A stretch of 64,000 nt of DNA from assembly GCA_963761445.1 (NCBI GenBank), contig CAVXHV010000004.1, positions 4,318,269 to 4,382,268 on the forward strand. Reading direction: 5' to 3'. Shown here piece by piece: positions 27,737 to 36,416 of the stretch. Numbering within the stretch: position 1 is the first letter of the stretch; each line of letters starts with the position of its first letter. Made by a program: the position numbers and the translations under genes. Source of the DNA: CAVXHV01 sp963761445 (GTDB taxonomy: Bacteria > Planctomycetota > Planctomycetia > Isosphaerales > Isosphaeraceae). The notes below the pieces were generated by a model, which was given only the letters and a program-made list of their open reading frames with translations, was not told the DNA's origin and did no database searches.

Positions 27737-28558
27737 TCGCGCAATCCCGCGGCCAGCATGAGGGATGCCGTGTTGGCGTATGCATCAGTGACCCACTCTA
27801 CGATTCTATCGGGCTCGGGAGAATACTCCAGCTCGATCGAGATCGAGGCTTCGGGGATGTCCAACTGATTGATCGCGGCGAGATAGGGTGGAAAGTCGAC
27901 GACACCGCGCCCGGGGGGCAGGTCGCCGTGCACCTTGCCGTTGCAGTCGGAGATGTGAACGTGAGCGACTTTACCCTTGAGCTTTTCGATCAATGCGGCG
28001 GGCTGGTGGGCGAGCGCGAGGTGGGAGATGTCGAGGTTTGCCTTGACGCAAGGACGGTCGACTTCGTTCAGGAACCTCGCCATGCTGTCGACGTCGTTCA
28101 ACAGCGAAAGTGCGAACGGCTCGAGCTCGAGTGCGATTTCGATTCCGAGCTCCTCGGCGTGCTCCCCGAGTGTCCGGACGTGCGCGACGGCCGTTTGCCA
28201 CTGGTCCTCGGGAGGAATGACTTCCTTCTGCCAGATAAATTCGCCGAGGACCAGGAGAACATTTTTCGCTTCAAAGAGGAAAGCCAGGTCGAGATAAGCG
28301 CGCCACCCGGTCGAGGTGGAAGCGCTGGACGCTGGGATTGAAGTCGATGAGTCCGAGGGCGACGCAAGGGAGGCTCACGATCGGCAGGCCGGCTTTGCGG
28401 CATTCGGACATGATCAGCTTCTTTTCGTCGACGTCGATATCGAGCGGATCTGTGAAGATGTCAATCGAATCGAAGCCGATTTCCCTGGTCGTGCGGATTC
28501 CGAAGGCGGTTCCGCGGCCGGACTGGACCCAGGCGGAGTTGATGAGTCCGAGCTTCAT
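27733..28558 (-). CDS. Sugar phosphate isomerase/epimerase, TIM-barrel (one frameshift)
   Basis: ATG 28558 overlaps the stop of the histidine kinase (ATGA). The first frame gives M-K-L-G-L-I-N-S-A-W and a D-S-I-D-I-F-T-D-P strand. A one-base shift near 28295 moves the protein into a second frame through Y-L-D-L-A-F-L-F-E-A-K-N-V-L-L, then G-I-E-I-A-L-E-L-E-P-F, K-A-N-L-D-I-S-H-L-A-L-A and H-V-H-I-S-D-C-N-G-K-V-H-G-D-L-P-P-G-R-G, ending at 27733. Glu, Asp, His and Asp at the strand ends form the metal-binding pattern of the xylose-isomerase-like family. About 275 residues. It probably acts on a sugar or polyol together with the oxidoreductase upstream; the substrate is unknown. Confidence 0.82.
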
Positions 28559-30114
28559 GATGGGTTCTCCTTTTCGGCTGGCTCGGGCGTGCCCTTCTGG
28601 CGCCTGGCGCGGCGAGACCGCTCGGGATCGGGCTCGCGCGGGAGGCGAACGGTGAAACAACTTCCCTTTCCCGGCGTGGATTGCACGTCGATGGAGCCGC
28701 GATGTTCCTGGACGATGCCGTAGCTGATCGAGAGGCCCAGGCCGGTTCCTTCGCCCAGGGGTTTGGTGGTGAAGAACGGGTCGAAGATGCGCTCGCGGTA
28801 GGCGGGCTCGATGCCACAGCCCGTATCGATGACGTCGATTCGCACGCCGTCGGTCGCGGGCTCTGCCTGGGTACGAACCGTGACGGAATCTTCTGGTTTG
28901 CAGGCGTCGATGGCGTTCAAGAGCAGGTTCACGACGATCTGGTGAACCTTGGCGCCGCGGCAGCGGACCGGCGGCAGCGGCTCGAGATCGGAGGCGAGGC
29001 GAACGCCGCGCTTGCGGGCGTAGCCTTGCACCATGTTCACGGAGCTTTCGATGCCGGGGTTCAAGTCGACTTCGTTCCAGTCGCCTTCGTCGACCCTTGC
29101 GAAAAGGCGCAGGTCCTTGACGATGCGCTCGATGCGTCGCAGGCCTTCACGAGTTCGCTCGATCAAGAGGGGCAGATTCCCGAGGGAATAGTCGAGGTCG
29201 AGGGTTTCGCTGACGTGATCGATCTGATGAAAGATCGGCTGTTCGTGGGGAAGTTCGGACCTCTTCAGCTCGCGGAAAAGCTGGATGAGGGCGATCAAGT
29301 CTTTCAAGTCGCGCTCGAGCACCGCGACGTTGTTGCTGACGAACGCGAGGGGGTTGTTGATTTCGTGTGCGACGCCGGCGACGAGCTGGCCCAAGCTGGC
29401 GAGCTTTTCGGTCTCGACCATGCGGCTCTGGGCGGCCTTGAGTGCTTCGTGAGCCTGGCGCTGCGATTCGGCGAGCTCGTGAAGCGTGATGTTCTGGCGT
29501 TTGAGCGTCTCTTCGGCGCGCATCCGCTCGGTCACGTTCCAGAAGATTCCCTGGATTCCGATGGGCGTTCCATCCGAGCTGAACAGGGGCGTTTTCATGA
29601 CCTGGACGTAGAGCTTGTCGCCCTTGGGCGTGACGTGTTCCTCGACGATGTCGATGGGCTGACCTCTGGCGAGCACGTCCTTGTCGTCGTTGCGGTATTT
29701 TTCGGCGAGCTCGCTGGGGAAGAAGTCGAGATCGGTCTTTCCCTTGATTTCGTCGAGCGTGCGGCCGAGCTCGGCGCAGAACTTCTGGTTCGCGAAAGTG
29801 AAGCGGCCTTCGAGGTCTTTACAGAGGATCATCTGGGGAATCGTCTCGACAAGGGAATGATAGAAGACGCCGGTCTGCGAATCGCTGTCGGCCTCGCTGC
29901 GCTCTACCGCGGAGGAGCGGCTCGACCGGAGACGGCTTGCCTGTCGATTCCAAAACCAAGCGTGGAGAACCGCGCTGGCCGCAAGCGCGGTGAGGGAGCC
30001 AAGCCAGAGTGCGATCGAGGAGCCAACAATCGCGCCGGCCGGGACGATCAGCGATAAGTCGAGGTACAATGCTATGTTTACAATTGCCAAAGTGGGTCTA
30101 TCCCGTGAATTCAT
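28555..30114 (-). CDS. PAS-domain sensor histidine kinase
   Basis: The 519-residue protein has two N-terminal membrane helices (about 10-32 and 33-53) with almost no periplasmic loop, a PAS domain (about 85-195, including V-E-T-I-P-Q-M-I-L-C-K-D and G-I-F-W-N-V-T-E-R) and a coiled-coil linker. The H-box G-V-A-H-E-I-N-N-P-L has its phospho-acceptor at His250. The N-box (N-L-L-L-N-A-I-D-A), G1 (D-T-G-C-G-I) and G2 (G-E-G-T-G-L-G-L-S-I) are all intact. Short inter-helix loops suggest it senses a membrane or cytosolic cue. No response regulator is adjacent. Its start overlaps the oxidoreductase by 17 bases and its stop overlaps the isomerase, so it is embedded in a metabolic operon. Confidence 0.93.
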   Translation of the reverse strand: MNSRDRPTLAIVNIALYLDLSLIVPAGAIVGSSIALWLGSLTALAASAVLHAWFWNRQASRLRSSRSSAVERSEADSDSQTGVFYHSLVETIPQMILCKDLEGRFTFANQKFCAELGRTLDEIKGKTDLDFFPSELAEKYRNDDKDVLARGQPIDIVEEHVTPKGDKLYVQVMKTPLFSSDGTPIGIQGIFWNVTERMRAEETLKRQNITLHELAESQRQAHEALKAAQSRMVETEKLASLGQLVAGVAHEINNPLAFVSNNVAVLERDLKDLIALIQLFRELKRSELPHEQPIFHQIDHVSETLDLDYSLGNLPLLIERTREGLRRIERIVKDLRLFARVDEGDWNEVDLNPGIESSVNMVQGYARKRGVRLASDLEPLPPVRCRGAKVHQIVVNLLLNAIDACKPEDSVTVRTQAEPATDGVRIDVIDTGCGIEPAYRERIFDPFFTTKPLGEGTGLGLSISYGIVQEHRGSIDVQSTPGKGSCFTVRLPREPDPERSRRARRQKGTPEPAEKENPS

Positions 30115-31206
30115 CGAGGCGCGTGATGCGGCGCTCTCTGGCGCCGGCCAAAACGGCTTCGCAAAGGGCGATTGTTTTCAGGTTGTCGCTGCCGGGGATG
30201 TCAGGTTGCCTGCCCGTCTCAACGGCGTGCAGCAGGCTTCCCATTGTGCCGGCGAAGGCGTCGGGAAACCAGGCTTCCTCCCAGCGTGGGCGATGCCAGA
30301 CGCCCAGGTCACGGATCGTCGAATAATCGATTGTGCTGGGGATACGATCAGGCCAGCCGGGCCAGCCGATTTTGCCCAATGCGAGACCCTCGGTACCTTC
30401 GAAAGCGCCAGTTGACGGTGATATCGGGCGCGGCCCCCTCACGGGCGGGCCCGGCCCAGACGTCATCCCAGCCCGATGCGCGAGCTCCGTTCTCAAATTC
30501 GAGGATGTACAGGTTGATGCCGTCGAAATGCGGGAATCGAGTGCGTGGGTCGGGACGTGTGCTCGCGAGCACACGAATGGGGTCGCCCAGCCAGTAACGG
30601 AAGGTGTCCAGGTGGTGGATGCTCATCAAGAAGGTAGAGAGGGAACGGCCGGCGGAGGCCCAGGGCATCCAGTGCGGTATCGCGCGCATCTCGATCGACG
30701 CCAGGACGGGCTCTCCCAGCACGCGGTTGTCGAGGAGAGACTTGAGCGCGCGCACCGATTGGTCATACCGCATATTCTGATTTACTTGCAGCAGCATGCC
30801 GGCGCGGTCGCAGGCTGTGACCAAGCGGCGCTGCCTCGGCGTAAGACATCGCCAGGGGTTTCTGGGCGAGAATTCCGCGGACCGAGCCCGCACGATCGAT
30901 CACGCGATCGATGATTCCGGGCTGGTCGAGGGGAGGCACGGCGATATCCACGATTTCGACGGCCGGATCGTCCAGCATTTCGTCGAGGTTGCAGTAGACT
31001 CTGGGCACGCCCGCAAGTGCCGCGGTCGCCCTTGCCTTTTCGATGGAGGGCGAGGTGAGACCCACGACGCGAAAGCCGGCATCGGCGTAGGCGGGAAGGT
31101 GGCAGTCGCGAACGATGAAGCCGGCGCCCACTATTGCGATTCCGAGTCCGCGACCTTTGCGCGGTGGAGGGAGATGGTTCAAACTGATGGTATGGTTTGT
31201 CGTCAT
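30098..31206 (-). CDS. Gfo/Idh/MocA-family oxidoreductase (two frameshifts)
   Basis: ATG 31206 opens M-T-T-N-H, followed by a dinucleotide-binding strand G-I-A-I-V-G-A-G-F-I (GxGxxI type), V-D-I-A-V-P-P and L-A-Q-K-P-L-A-M (the EKP-like catalytic motif, here QKP). A shift near 30828 continues with L-V-T-A-C-D-R-A-G-M-L-L-Q-V-N-Q-N-M-R-Y-D and a catalytic-type H-H-L-D-T-F-R-Y. A second shift at the A3 run 30402-30404 continues with F-E-G-T-E-G-L-A-L-G-K-I-G to 30098. The corrected protein is about 370 residues. NAD(P)-dependent sugar or inositol dehydrogenases of this family often sit beside TIM-barrel isomerases, as here. Confidence 0.82.
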
Positions 31207-31370
31207 CGCAGGCAGACCCACGCCGAAGCATTGGCTTCCTGCCCACGTCGCGCATCAATCGCGGAGGTCCCGAGCACGGCGAACGAGACGCGATCCTCAC
31301 GCTGAAGTTAGTCGGCCGGGACTTCAGTGTCTAGGGGGAGGCGTTTGTCGGGGCAGGCCGAGTTTCCGCC

Positions 31371-32204
31371 CTATTCCCGTCGCTCCAGCGGCTGGAACCA
31401 ATCGGCGAACTCAGATTCGGCGGCGCGGGTCTGCACGGCACGGGTCATCCGGCCGACTGCCAGCGCAGGCGCAAGGACCGCCATGGCGATCACGAAGGCG
31501 CGCCAGCAGAAGAGCCATGCTTGCGGGCTCGAGATTGCGAGGAAGCCCAATCCGGCCAATGCGAGGGTAACGACGTGGAGCTCGCAGACTTTGAACGCCG
31601 GCCAGGTCAAGGCGGCGCGGCCGCGCGCGGGCCAGGGAGCGGGCTTTTGCGGCCGGCCGCCGGCGCCACCATCGACTCGATAGCTTCGCTTTGCGCTTTT
31701 CAATCGCTGGAAGAACGCCTTGTACCGGCAGTCGTTGTGCAGGCTCAGGCCGGACCAACCGAGGCCGATGGCAAATCCCGCGATTGCCCAGCGGGGCTCG
31801 GCGAGCCGGAGTGCCAGACCAAATCCCAGTCCGAAACCCATTGTGAGGTTCGCCGCGTGGTGCATCAGGTAATCGAGGTACACGCCGTCAAGGCTGGAGG
31901 TGCCTCGCCAGCGCGCGACCTGGCCGTCGACATGATCGAGCCAGTAGCCAAGCTGGGCCAGCACAACTCCGATGACGAAGAAAGGCCGCTCGCCGGTGCC
32001 GAATGCGGCGGATGCGATGAGCCAACAAGACAGAGCGATCAAGGTGACCTGGTGAGCGGTCAATCCCAGTCGAATCGCCAGCCAGCAGCCGTACACCGCC
32101 GTGGGCCGGGCCACTTTTCGAGCGAGCCAGTTTCCGATCTCTTGATGGTGGTCCTTCTGCACCCGTGCTCTGAGCTCGGCGATCGTGGGCCGGAGGGCGT
32201 TCAT
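31371..32204 (-). CDS. CDP-alcohol phosphatidyltransferase-family protein, last motif Asp replaced
   Basis: The 277-residue membrane protein has about six hydrophobic helices. The family motif D-G-x2-A-R-x8-G-x3-D-x3-D is present as D-G-Q-V-A-R-W-R-G-T-S-S-L-D-G-V-Y-L-D-Y-L-M-H. Three of the four acidic residues are kept, and the last, thought to be the catalytic base, is His. These enzymes transfer a phospho-alcohol from a CDP-alcohol to an acceptor, building phospholipids or polyol head groups in the inner membrane. The start overlaps the stop of the upstream membrane protein (ATGA). Whether His can substitute, or marks a different subfamily, cannot be told here. Confidence 0.85.
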   Translation of the reverse strand: MNALRPTIAELRARVQKDHHQEIGNWLARKVARPTAVYGCWLAIRLGLTAHQVTLIALSCWLIASAAFGTGERPFFVIGVVLAQLGYWLDHVDGQVARWRGTSSLDGVYLDYLMHHAANLTMGFGLGFGLALRLAEPRWAIAGFAIGLGWSGLSLHNDCRYKAFFQRLKSAKRSYRVDGGAGGRPQKPAPWPARGRAALTWPAFKVCELHVVTLALAGLGFLAISSPQAWLFCWRAFVIAMAVLAPALAVGRMTRAVQTRAAESEFADWFQPLERRE

Positions 32205-34124
32205 CGCTGGGCGGCTCCCCGCGCCTTGGTCGTGATCGTCTGGACCGCGCCAGAGAGGTTCGGCACCGCGTGACCGGCAAGCTCGTAAATGGAATAGTCA
32301 CGCGTGACTCCATCGGCGTCGGCGAGCGCTCTGTGAAAGAGCGGCTCGCGGCGGTTAGTCCAGGATTCCAGCAAGCGGCCCAGCGTTGGATCGAATTCGA
32401 TGGAATGATCGGCCATGGGGGGACAGAGCATGACGTGCGTGAAACCCGACTGGACCAGACTGGCGACAATATCGCGGGCTGTCTCTCCGCGCTTGCCCAG
32501 GCCGGTACGGCGGCGATGGGCCAGCTCCATCGTGTAGTCGCGGGGGATGTAGAAGCCACGATGATCCTGGCCGATGATCCTTGCTTCCGCCGGCAAGTTC
32601 AAGGCGACCCAGCGCCCGACGGTGTAGGTTGGCTCACGTCGCGCCAGGAATTCCGAAACCGACTCGAGACGAAACAGGACGGAGAGGCCATGCCGGGCCC
32701 GGACGGCCGCGAGACTTGCCTCAAAGCCGAGGACCAGGACCAGGACACCCAGGAGGCAGCGCGCCGGCAGCGATTTTCGCTGGGACCAGACGCTGACGAG
32801 GTAAGCCACGCCGACCGAAAGGGGGCCCAATGCGATGAGCAGGAATCGCATGCTCTGACGCTGCGTCATGCAAAGGGTGAGAAACAGGTAGCCCAGAATG
32901 GCGAGCGCCCAGACGCGGCGCGGAGCGCGTTTCGAAGAGCAGCGCGGGAAGGAAGAGGAGGAAGATCGGTCCGAACTGGTGCGAGAAGCTGTCGAAGCGG
33001 TCGGGCTCGATCGAGAGCGGCACGATGGAAAGGAGCAGGTTGAGCGGGTCGGGGGACAGGGGTCGTTTGGCCGGGCCCAGTACTTCGTCGAGGCCTGCGC
33101 CGCCGAAATAGCCGCGGAAGAACGGATAGACGGGATTGCCGGTATGGATATAAGCCCGGAGGTACCACCAGAGGGCGACCGCGAGCGTGGTTGCGACGAA
33201 GACCAGCGCCAGCGCCGGCCAGCCTGGCTGACGAACCGATCGATCAGGTGGCCTGGGGCCGAGCGCGCAGAGCGCGGTCGACGTCGCAAGCAAGGCGCAC
33301 AACACGAGCGCCGGATACTTCACGCCGGCGGCAAGGCCCGCGAACAATCCTGCGGTGATCGCGGCTTTATAGCTCGGCTGGTCGTGCAAACGGGTCCAGG
33401 CGAAAATCGCCGCCGTCCCGAATGCGGCCAGAGCCACGTCATTGAGGGGCGCCGACATTCCGTTCGAGACCGCCGGAACGAGGAGAACGAAGGCACCGGC
33501 CCACCACGCTCGGCTGCCGAGGGTTGGCCTGGCAAGCGCAATGACGTTGGCCGCGAGTGCGAGCCCGAGAAACCACTGAATCCCACGGCAAGCCACTGGC
33601 CCTCGAATTTCGAGCGCGAGAGCGTAAAGCAGCTCGGTGAGCAGAGGATAGACGCTTTCGTGCAGGTCGGGCAGGAACCCGATCGAGCCGCTGATCAAGA
33701 ATGCCTTGGGCACCTGGAGGTGATAGCACAAGGCGTCGCCGTCGGTGACAGGTGCGATTGAAGCGACGGTGGTTGCCAGGAGGACCAGGCCGGCAACGAA
33801 TGCGATCACGCTGCCAGGGAAACGCACTGACTCTCCACGGAGAAATCCGCGTGTGCAGTCGGCGAGTCGGCCCAGGAGCCGTATCGCTCTCGTGACTCCG
33901 AGCTCGGTGAAGACGGCCAGCAGGATCGTGACGCCGAGTAAGTTGAGGCAGGCCAGCTCACCCAGGGCGAGCACAGCAAGTGCGGCCGTGCCCATCCCCA
34001 GCGGCATTGACAGAGCGACCGCATCGAGTGGATGCTCCGGCGTCTGGCCGAGCCAGTCCAGAAGCCGTTTGCCGACACCCAGCGTGATCAGAGCCAGAAA
34101 AGCAGCAAAGCCAAAATCGATCAT
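32201..34124 (-). CDS. Polytopic membrane protein, glycosyltransferase-39-like (one frameshift)
   Basis: ATG 34124 begins M-I-D-F-G-F-A-A-F-L-A-L-I-T-L-G-V-G. There are about ten hydrophobic helices. Between early helices the loop T-D-G-D-A-L-C-Y-H-L-Q-V-P-K-A-F resembles the acidic first loop of GT-C/ArnT-type transferases, and D-L-H-E-S-V-Y-P-L-L-T-E-L-L-Y is nearby. A shift near 32930 moves to a second frame (A-L-A-I-L-G-Y-L-F-L-T-L-C-M-T-Q-R-Q-S-M-R-F-L-L) that ends at 32201. Corrected length is about 640 residues. Such enzymes move sugars from polyprenyl-phosphate carriers. Neighbours (methyltransferase, CDP-alcohol transferase) fit envelope glycolipid work. Confidence 0.7.
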
Positions 34125-34167
34125 GAGTGGTATGCCGTCGGGTCGACAGAGGTCGGCTGCGGCTCGG

Positions 34168-34890
34168 TCAAGGGTTTGGAGGGAGAACCGCGACGCAGAA
34201 TTGCGACGCTTTCTGATCCGGATCCATGGGAATTGGCCCGGATTCAGCCAGCTCGATGCCGCGCGCACTGTACCAGGCGGCCGTATCGTAGCCGTAACGG
34301 TTATAGCTTGAATCAGTTTCTTCGTTGTGGGCCGTGAATCGCCGGGCGACTCGCAACACTTCGTCGCGAATTGCCTGGGCCGCCGGCGGCGGATTGTGGA
34401 GAATCACCGCCGAAGTCAAGACCATGTCGAATGACCGATCGGGGAATGGTAGTTGCTCCGCGCGACCCAGTACCAGCGCGATCCGGGAATCAGGAGAGAG
34501 AAAACGACGCGCCACTTGAAGCTGGGTGGGACTGAAATCGATGCCTGTCAGCGGGATTTCGATTCGAGCCGCCAGCTCGTAGAGCATCCGTCCATACCCG
34601 CAGCCGACTTCCAGGATCGATTCGGGCTGATAAGACGCCAATCGCTGCGCCAGCCACTGGGCCCTTCGCAGGCGGGACTCTTGGCCTTCCTGTTCGCGAA
34701 AGTAATCATCGCCGCCCCGCAATGTCCAATACTTGCGCGGGTCACCGTATAGAAGGCGACGTTTCCACGACGGCCAATGGCTGAGTGAACGTCTCAAGGT
34801 TTTATGCCAGGCGTACTCAAAGCCGCGCGACTGAAGTGCCTCAATCGCTCGAATGGGCAACGAAGGCCGTGCGCGTGCGAGAAGAGCCAT
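34168..34890 (-). CDS. Class I SAM-dependent methyltransferase
   Basis: I chose ATG 34890 because the frame upstream, open to 35073, has no protein character; the product is about 240 residues. SAM-binding motif I is S-I-L-E-V-G-C-G-Y-G-R-M, the acidic loop is I-P-L-T-G-I-D-F-S-P, and A-E-Q-L-P-F-P-D-R-S-F-D-M-V-L-T-S-A-V-I-L-H supplies motifs II-III of UbiE-like enzymes. A conserved upstream segment (R-K-Y-W-T-L-R-G-G-D-D-Y-F-R-E-Q-E-G-Q) resembles those of sugar/glycolipid methyltransferases. It is the first gene of the minus-strand train; the divergent DUF2617 gene starts 277 bases away. Confidence 0.88.
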   Translation of the reverse strand: MALLARARPSLPIRAIEALQSRGFEYAWHKTLRRSLSHWPSWKRRLLYGDPRKYWTLRGGDDYFREQEGQESRLRRAQWLAQRLASYQPESILEVGCGYGRMLYELAARIEIPLTGIDFSPTQLQVARRFLSPDSRIALVLGRAEQLPFPDRSFDMVLTSAVILHNPPPAAQAIRDEVLRVARRFTAHNEETDSSYNRYGYDTAAWYSARGIELAESGPIPMDPDQKASQFCVAVLPPNP

Positions 34891-35166
34891 GCCACCGTCC
34901 TTGGAAGACAACACTGCGCTGTGACGCATCCTAGCGAACCTGGGCAGAATTGCAGGAGCAGCACGCTCCCCCGGCTGGCCAGGCACTGTTTTCGAGCTAG
35001 CGCGACGGAGTTTACAGGCACGCACGCAAGGGGTCAAGGCAGGCTCAGGGCGAGCGGCAGTAGCGAATGACAACTGGCGATCAGATTCATAGAATGGATG
35101 AATCGACCTGTTCGGAGCACAACAAAAGCGAAGCGGACCGACTCAGCCGGAAAGGACGATTTGATC

Positions 35167-35724
35167 ATGGGTGTTGGTTTCGGACGATCGAGCATTGCGG
35201 ACCTGACTTTTCAGGTGTTCAATCGCTCGTTGCATCCCGAATGGTTCGCGACGCGCGAATTTCGTCGAGTTGAACAAAAACGATGGGCGGCGGACGTGCG
35301 GATCGTCGAAGGAGGGCACGCCGTGGCTTTCTCCTGCGGTTCAGTCCGTCTCACGGAAGTCCTTTGCGGTCCCGAGACGGTCTTACCGGAGCCCGGACGA
35401 CTTTTTCATTCGCATCTTCGCCGCGAACGGTCGGCGATCCTGAGGCCTGACGGAACCATCGAGTATCAAAGCTGTCTCGAAGTCGAGCGAGTCGACATCG
35501 AGGTTTTCCTCCATCTTTGTGAAGAGATCGCGCTCAGCGCGTCTGAGAATCGGCTTTTCCGGCGTTTTCCCGCGTCGAATCGGCTCGCACCCCCGCCGAT
35601 CAGCCACGTCCAATTGAGCGCCCGAGGCGGGGACCTGTCGATTCAGTGCTTCCACTCTTTCCCGAATGAGTGCGCGATCGTCCGAACGCAATCGTTATTC
35701 GAACTCAAAACACACTCGAAGTGA
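35167..35724 (+). CDS. DUF2617 family protein
   Basis: The 185-residue protein starts at ATG 35167. It has the recognisable DUF2617 order: T-F-Q-V-F-N-R-S-L-H-P-E-W-F near the start, S-C-G-S-V-R-L-T-E-V-L, L-F-H-S-H-L-R-R-E-R in the middle, E-Y-Q-S-C-L-E-V-E-R-V-D, and a C-terminal block L-S-I-Q-C-F-H-S-F-P-N-E-C-A-I-V-R-T-Q-S-L-F-E-L. The family is largely planctomycete and has no known function. It has no signal peptide. It is divergently transcribed from the methyltransferase gene. An insertion sequence lies 163 bases downstream. Confidence 0.85.
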   Translation: MGVGFGRSSIADLTFQVFNRSLHPEWFATREFRRVEQKRWAADVRIVEGGHAVAFSCGSVRLTEVLCGPETVLPEPGRLFHSHLRRERSAILRPDGTIEYQSCLEVERVDIEVFLHLCEEIALSASENRLFRRFPASNRLAPPPISHVQLSARGGDLSIQCFHSFPNECAIVRTQSLFELKTHSK

Positions 35725-35878
35725 GTCAGGCGACTGCCATGTTGATTCCGGTCATCGCCCCGTTGACACGGGCCGGTTTGCGCGCTGCGCGCAATTCTTG
35801 CCCGCGGTGCCTGGCGTTTCTCCCCGGCTGGTAACGATCGTATCGCCCGCCCCGCGCCGGTTCCGCGTGGCGTCATTC

Positions 35879-35904
35879 GACACGGTTCAGCTCTGAGGAA
35901 CACG
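35879..35904 (+). repeat. Left target duplication and terminal inverted repeat of the insertion sequence
   Basis: GACACGGTT (35879-35887) is the target duplication; CAGCTCTGAGGAACACG (35888-35904) is the left terminal repeat. It matches the reverse complement of 37918-37934 at 14 of 17 positions. Confidence 0.88.
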
Positions 35905-36062
35905 ATTTTCTTCGCACCTTAGCCGCGAGCCAAGCCCTCTGGCGCACTGATTTACGACCGATTCAGGGTTTTCACCATTTTGCGCCTTCTTCGCACTTCC
36001 CACTTTTGGGCCATTTGCTGGTAAGCTAGGGTGCTTTTCAGTTAGCCAGCTCGGAGGCACCC

Positions 36063-36416
36063 GTGCGAGTCCCACGTCATCCCACCAATATTCGGCGGAT
36101 GCTCGAAAGCCGGGTAAAGCAGGTGGCCGCTCGTAAACCTGCGCTTGCTGCCAGCCTCGTTTCGTTCGAGCGCAGGTGTGGTAAGCCCGGCTGCCATTGC
36201 GCCTCTGGCGAAAAGCATCGTGGCCATCAGCTCACCTTCAACAACCGTGGCAAGACGCGCACGGTTTACGTTCCAGTCGACTTCACGGAAGAGGTTCGTT
36301 CATGGATCGACGAACATCGCCGACTCAAAGCTCTGCTCCAGGAGATCTCTCAACTGAGCCTGGCACTGGTTCGCAGCCATGCCCAGGAACGAAAACGGCG
36401 AAAGGGCCGGTCGTAA
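36063..36416 (+). CDS. DUF6788-type IS accessory protein
   Basis: GTG 36063 follows GGAGG at 36053-36057. The 117-residue basic protein has C-G-K-P-G-C-H-C-A-S-G-E-K-H-R-G-H (a Cys/His zinc-ribbon-like cluster), then K-T-R-T-V-Y-V-P-V-D-F-T-E-E-V-R-S-W-I-D-E-H-R-R-L-K and a basic tail. This arrangement is typical of the DUF6788 proteins found beside planctomycete and cyanobacterial DDE transposases. The transposase frame overlaps it in the -1 phase. Confidence 0.8.
   Translation: MRVPRHPTNIRRMLESRVKQVAARKPALAASLVSFERRCGKPGCHCASGEKHRGHQLTFNNRGKTRTVYVPVDFTEEVRSWIDEHRRLKALLQEISQLSLALVRSHAQERKRRKGRS

Noticed and set aside
28681..30057. 458-codon plus-strand frame opposite the histidine kinase
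   Set aside because: Exact antisense of a gene with all kinase boxes; composition follows from the complementary codons.
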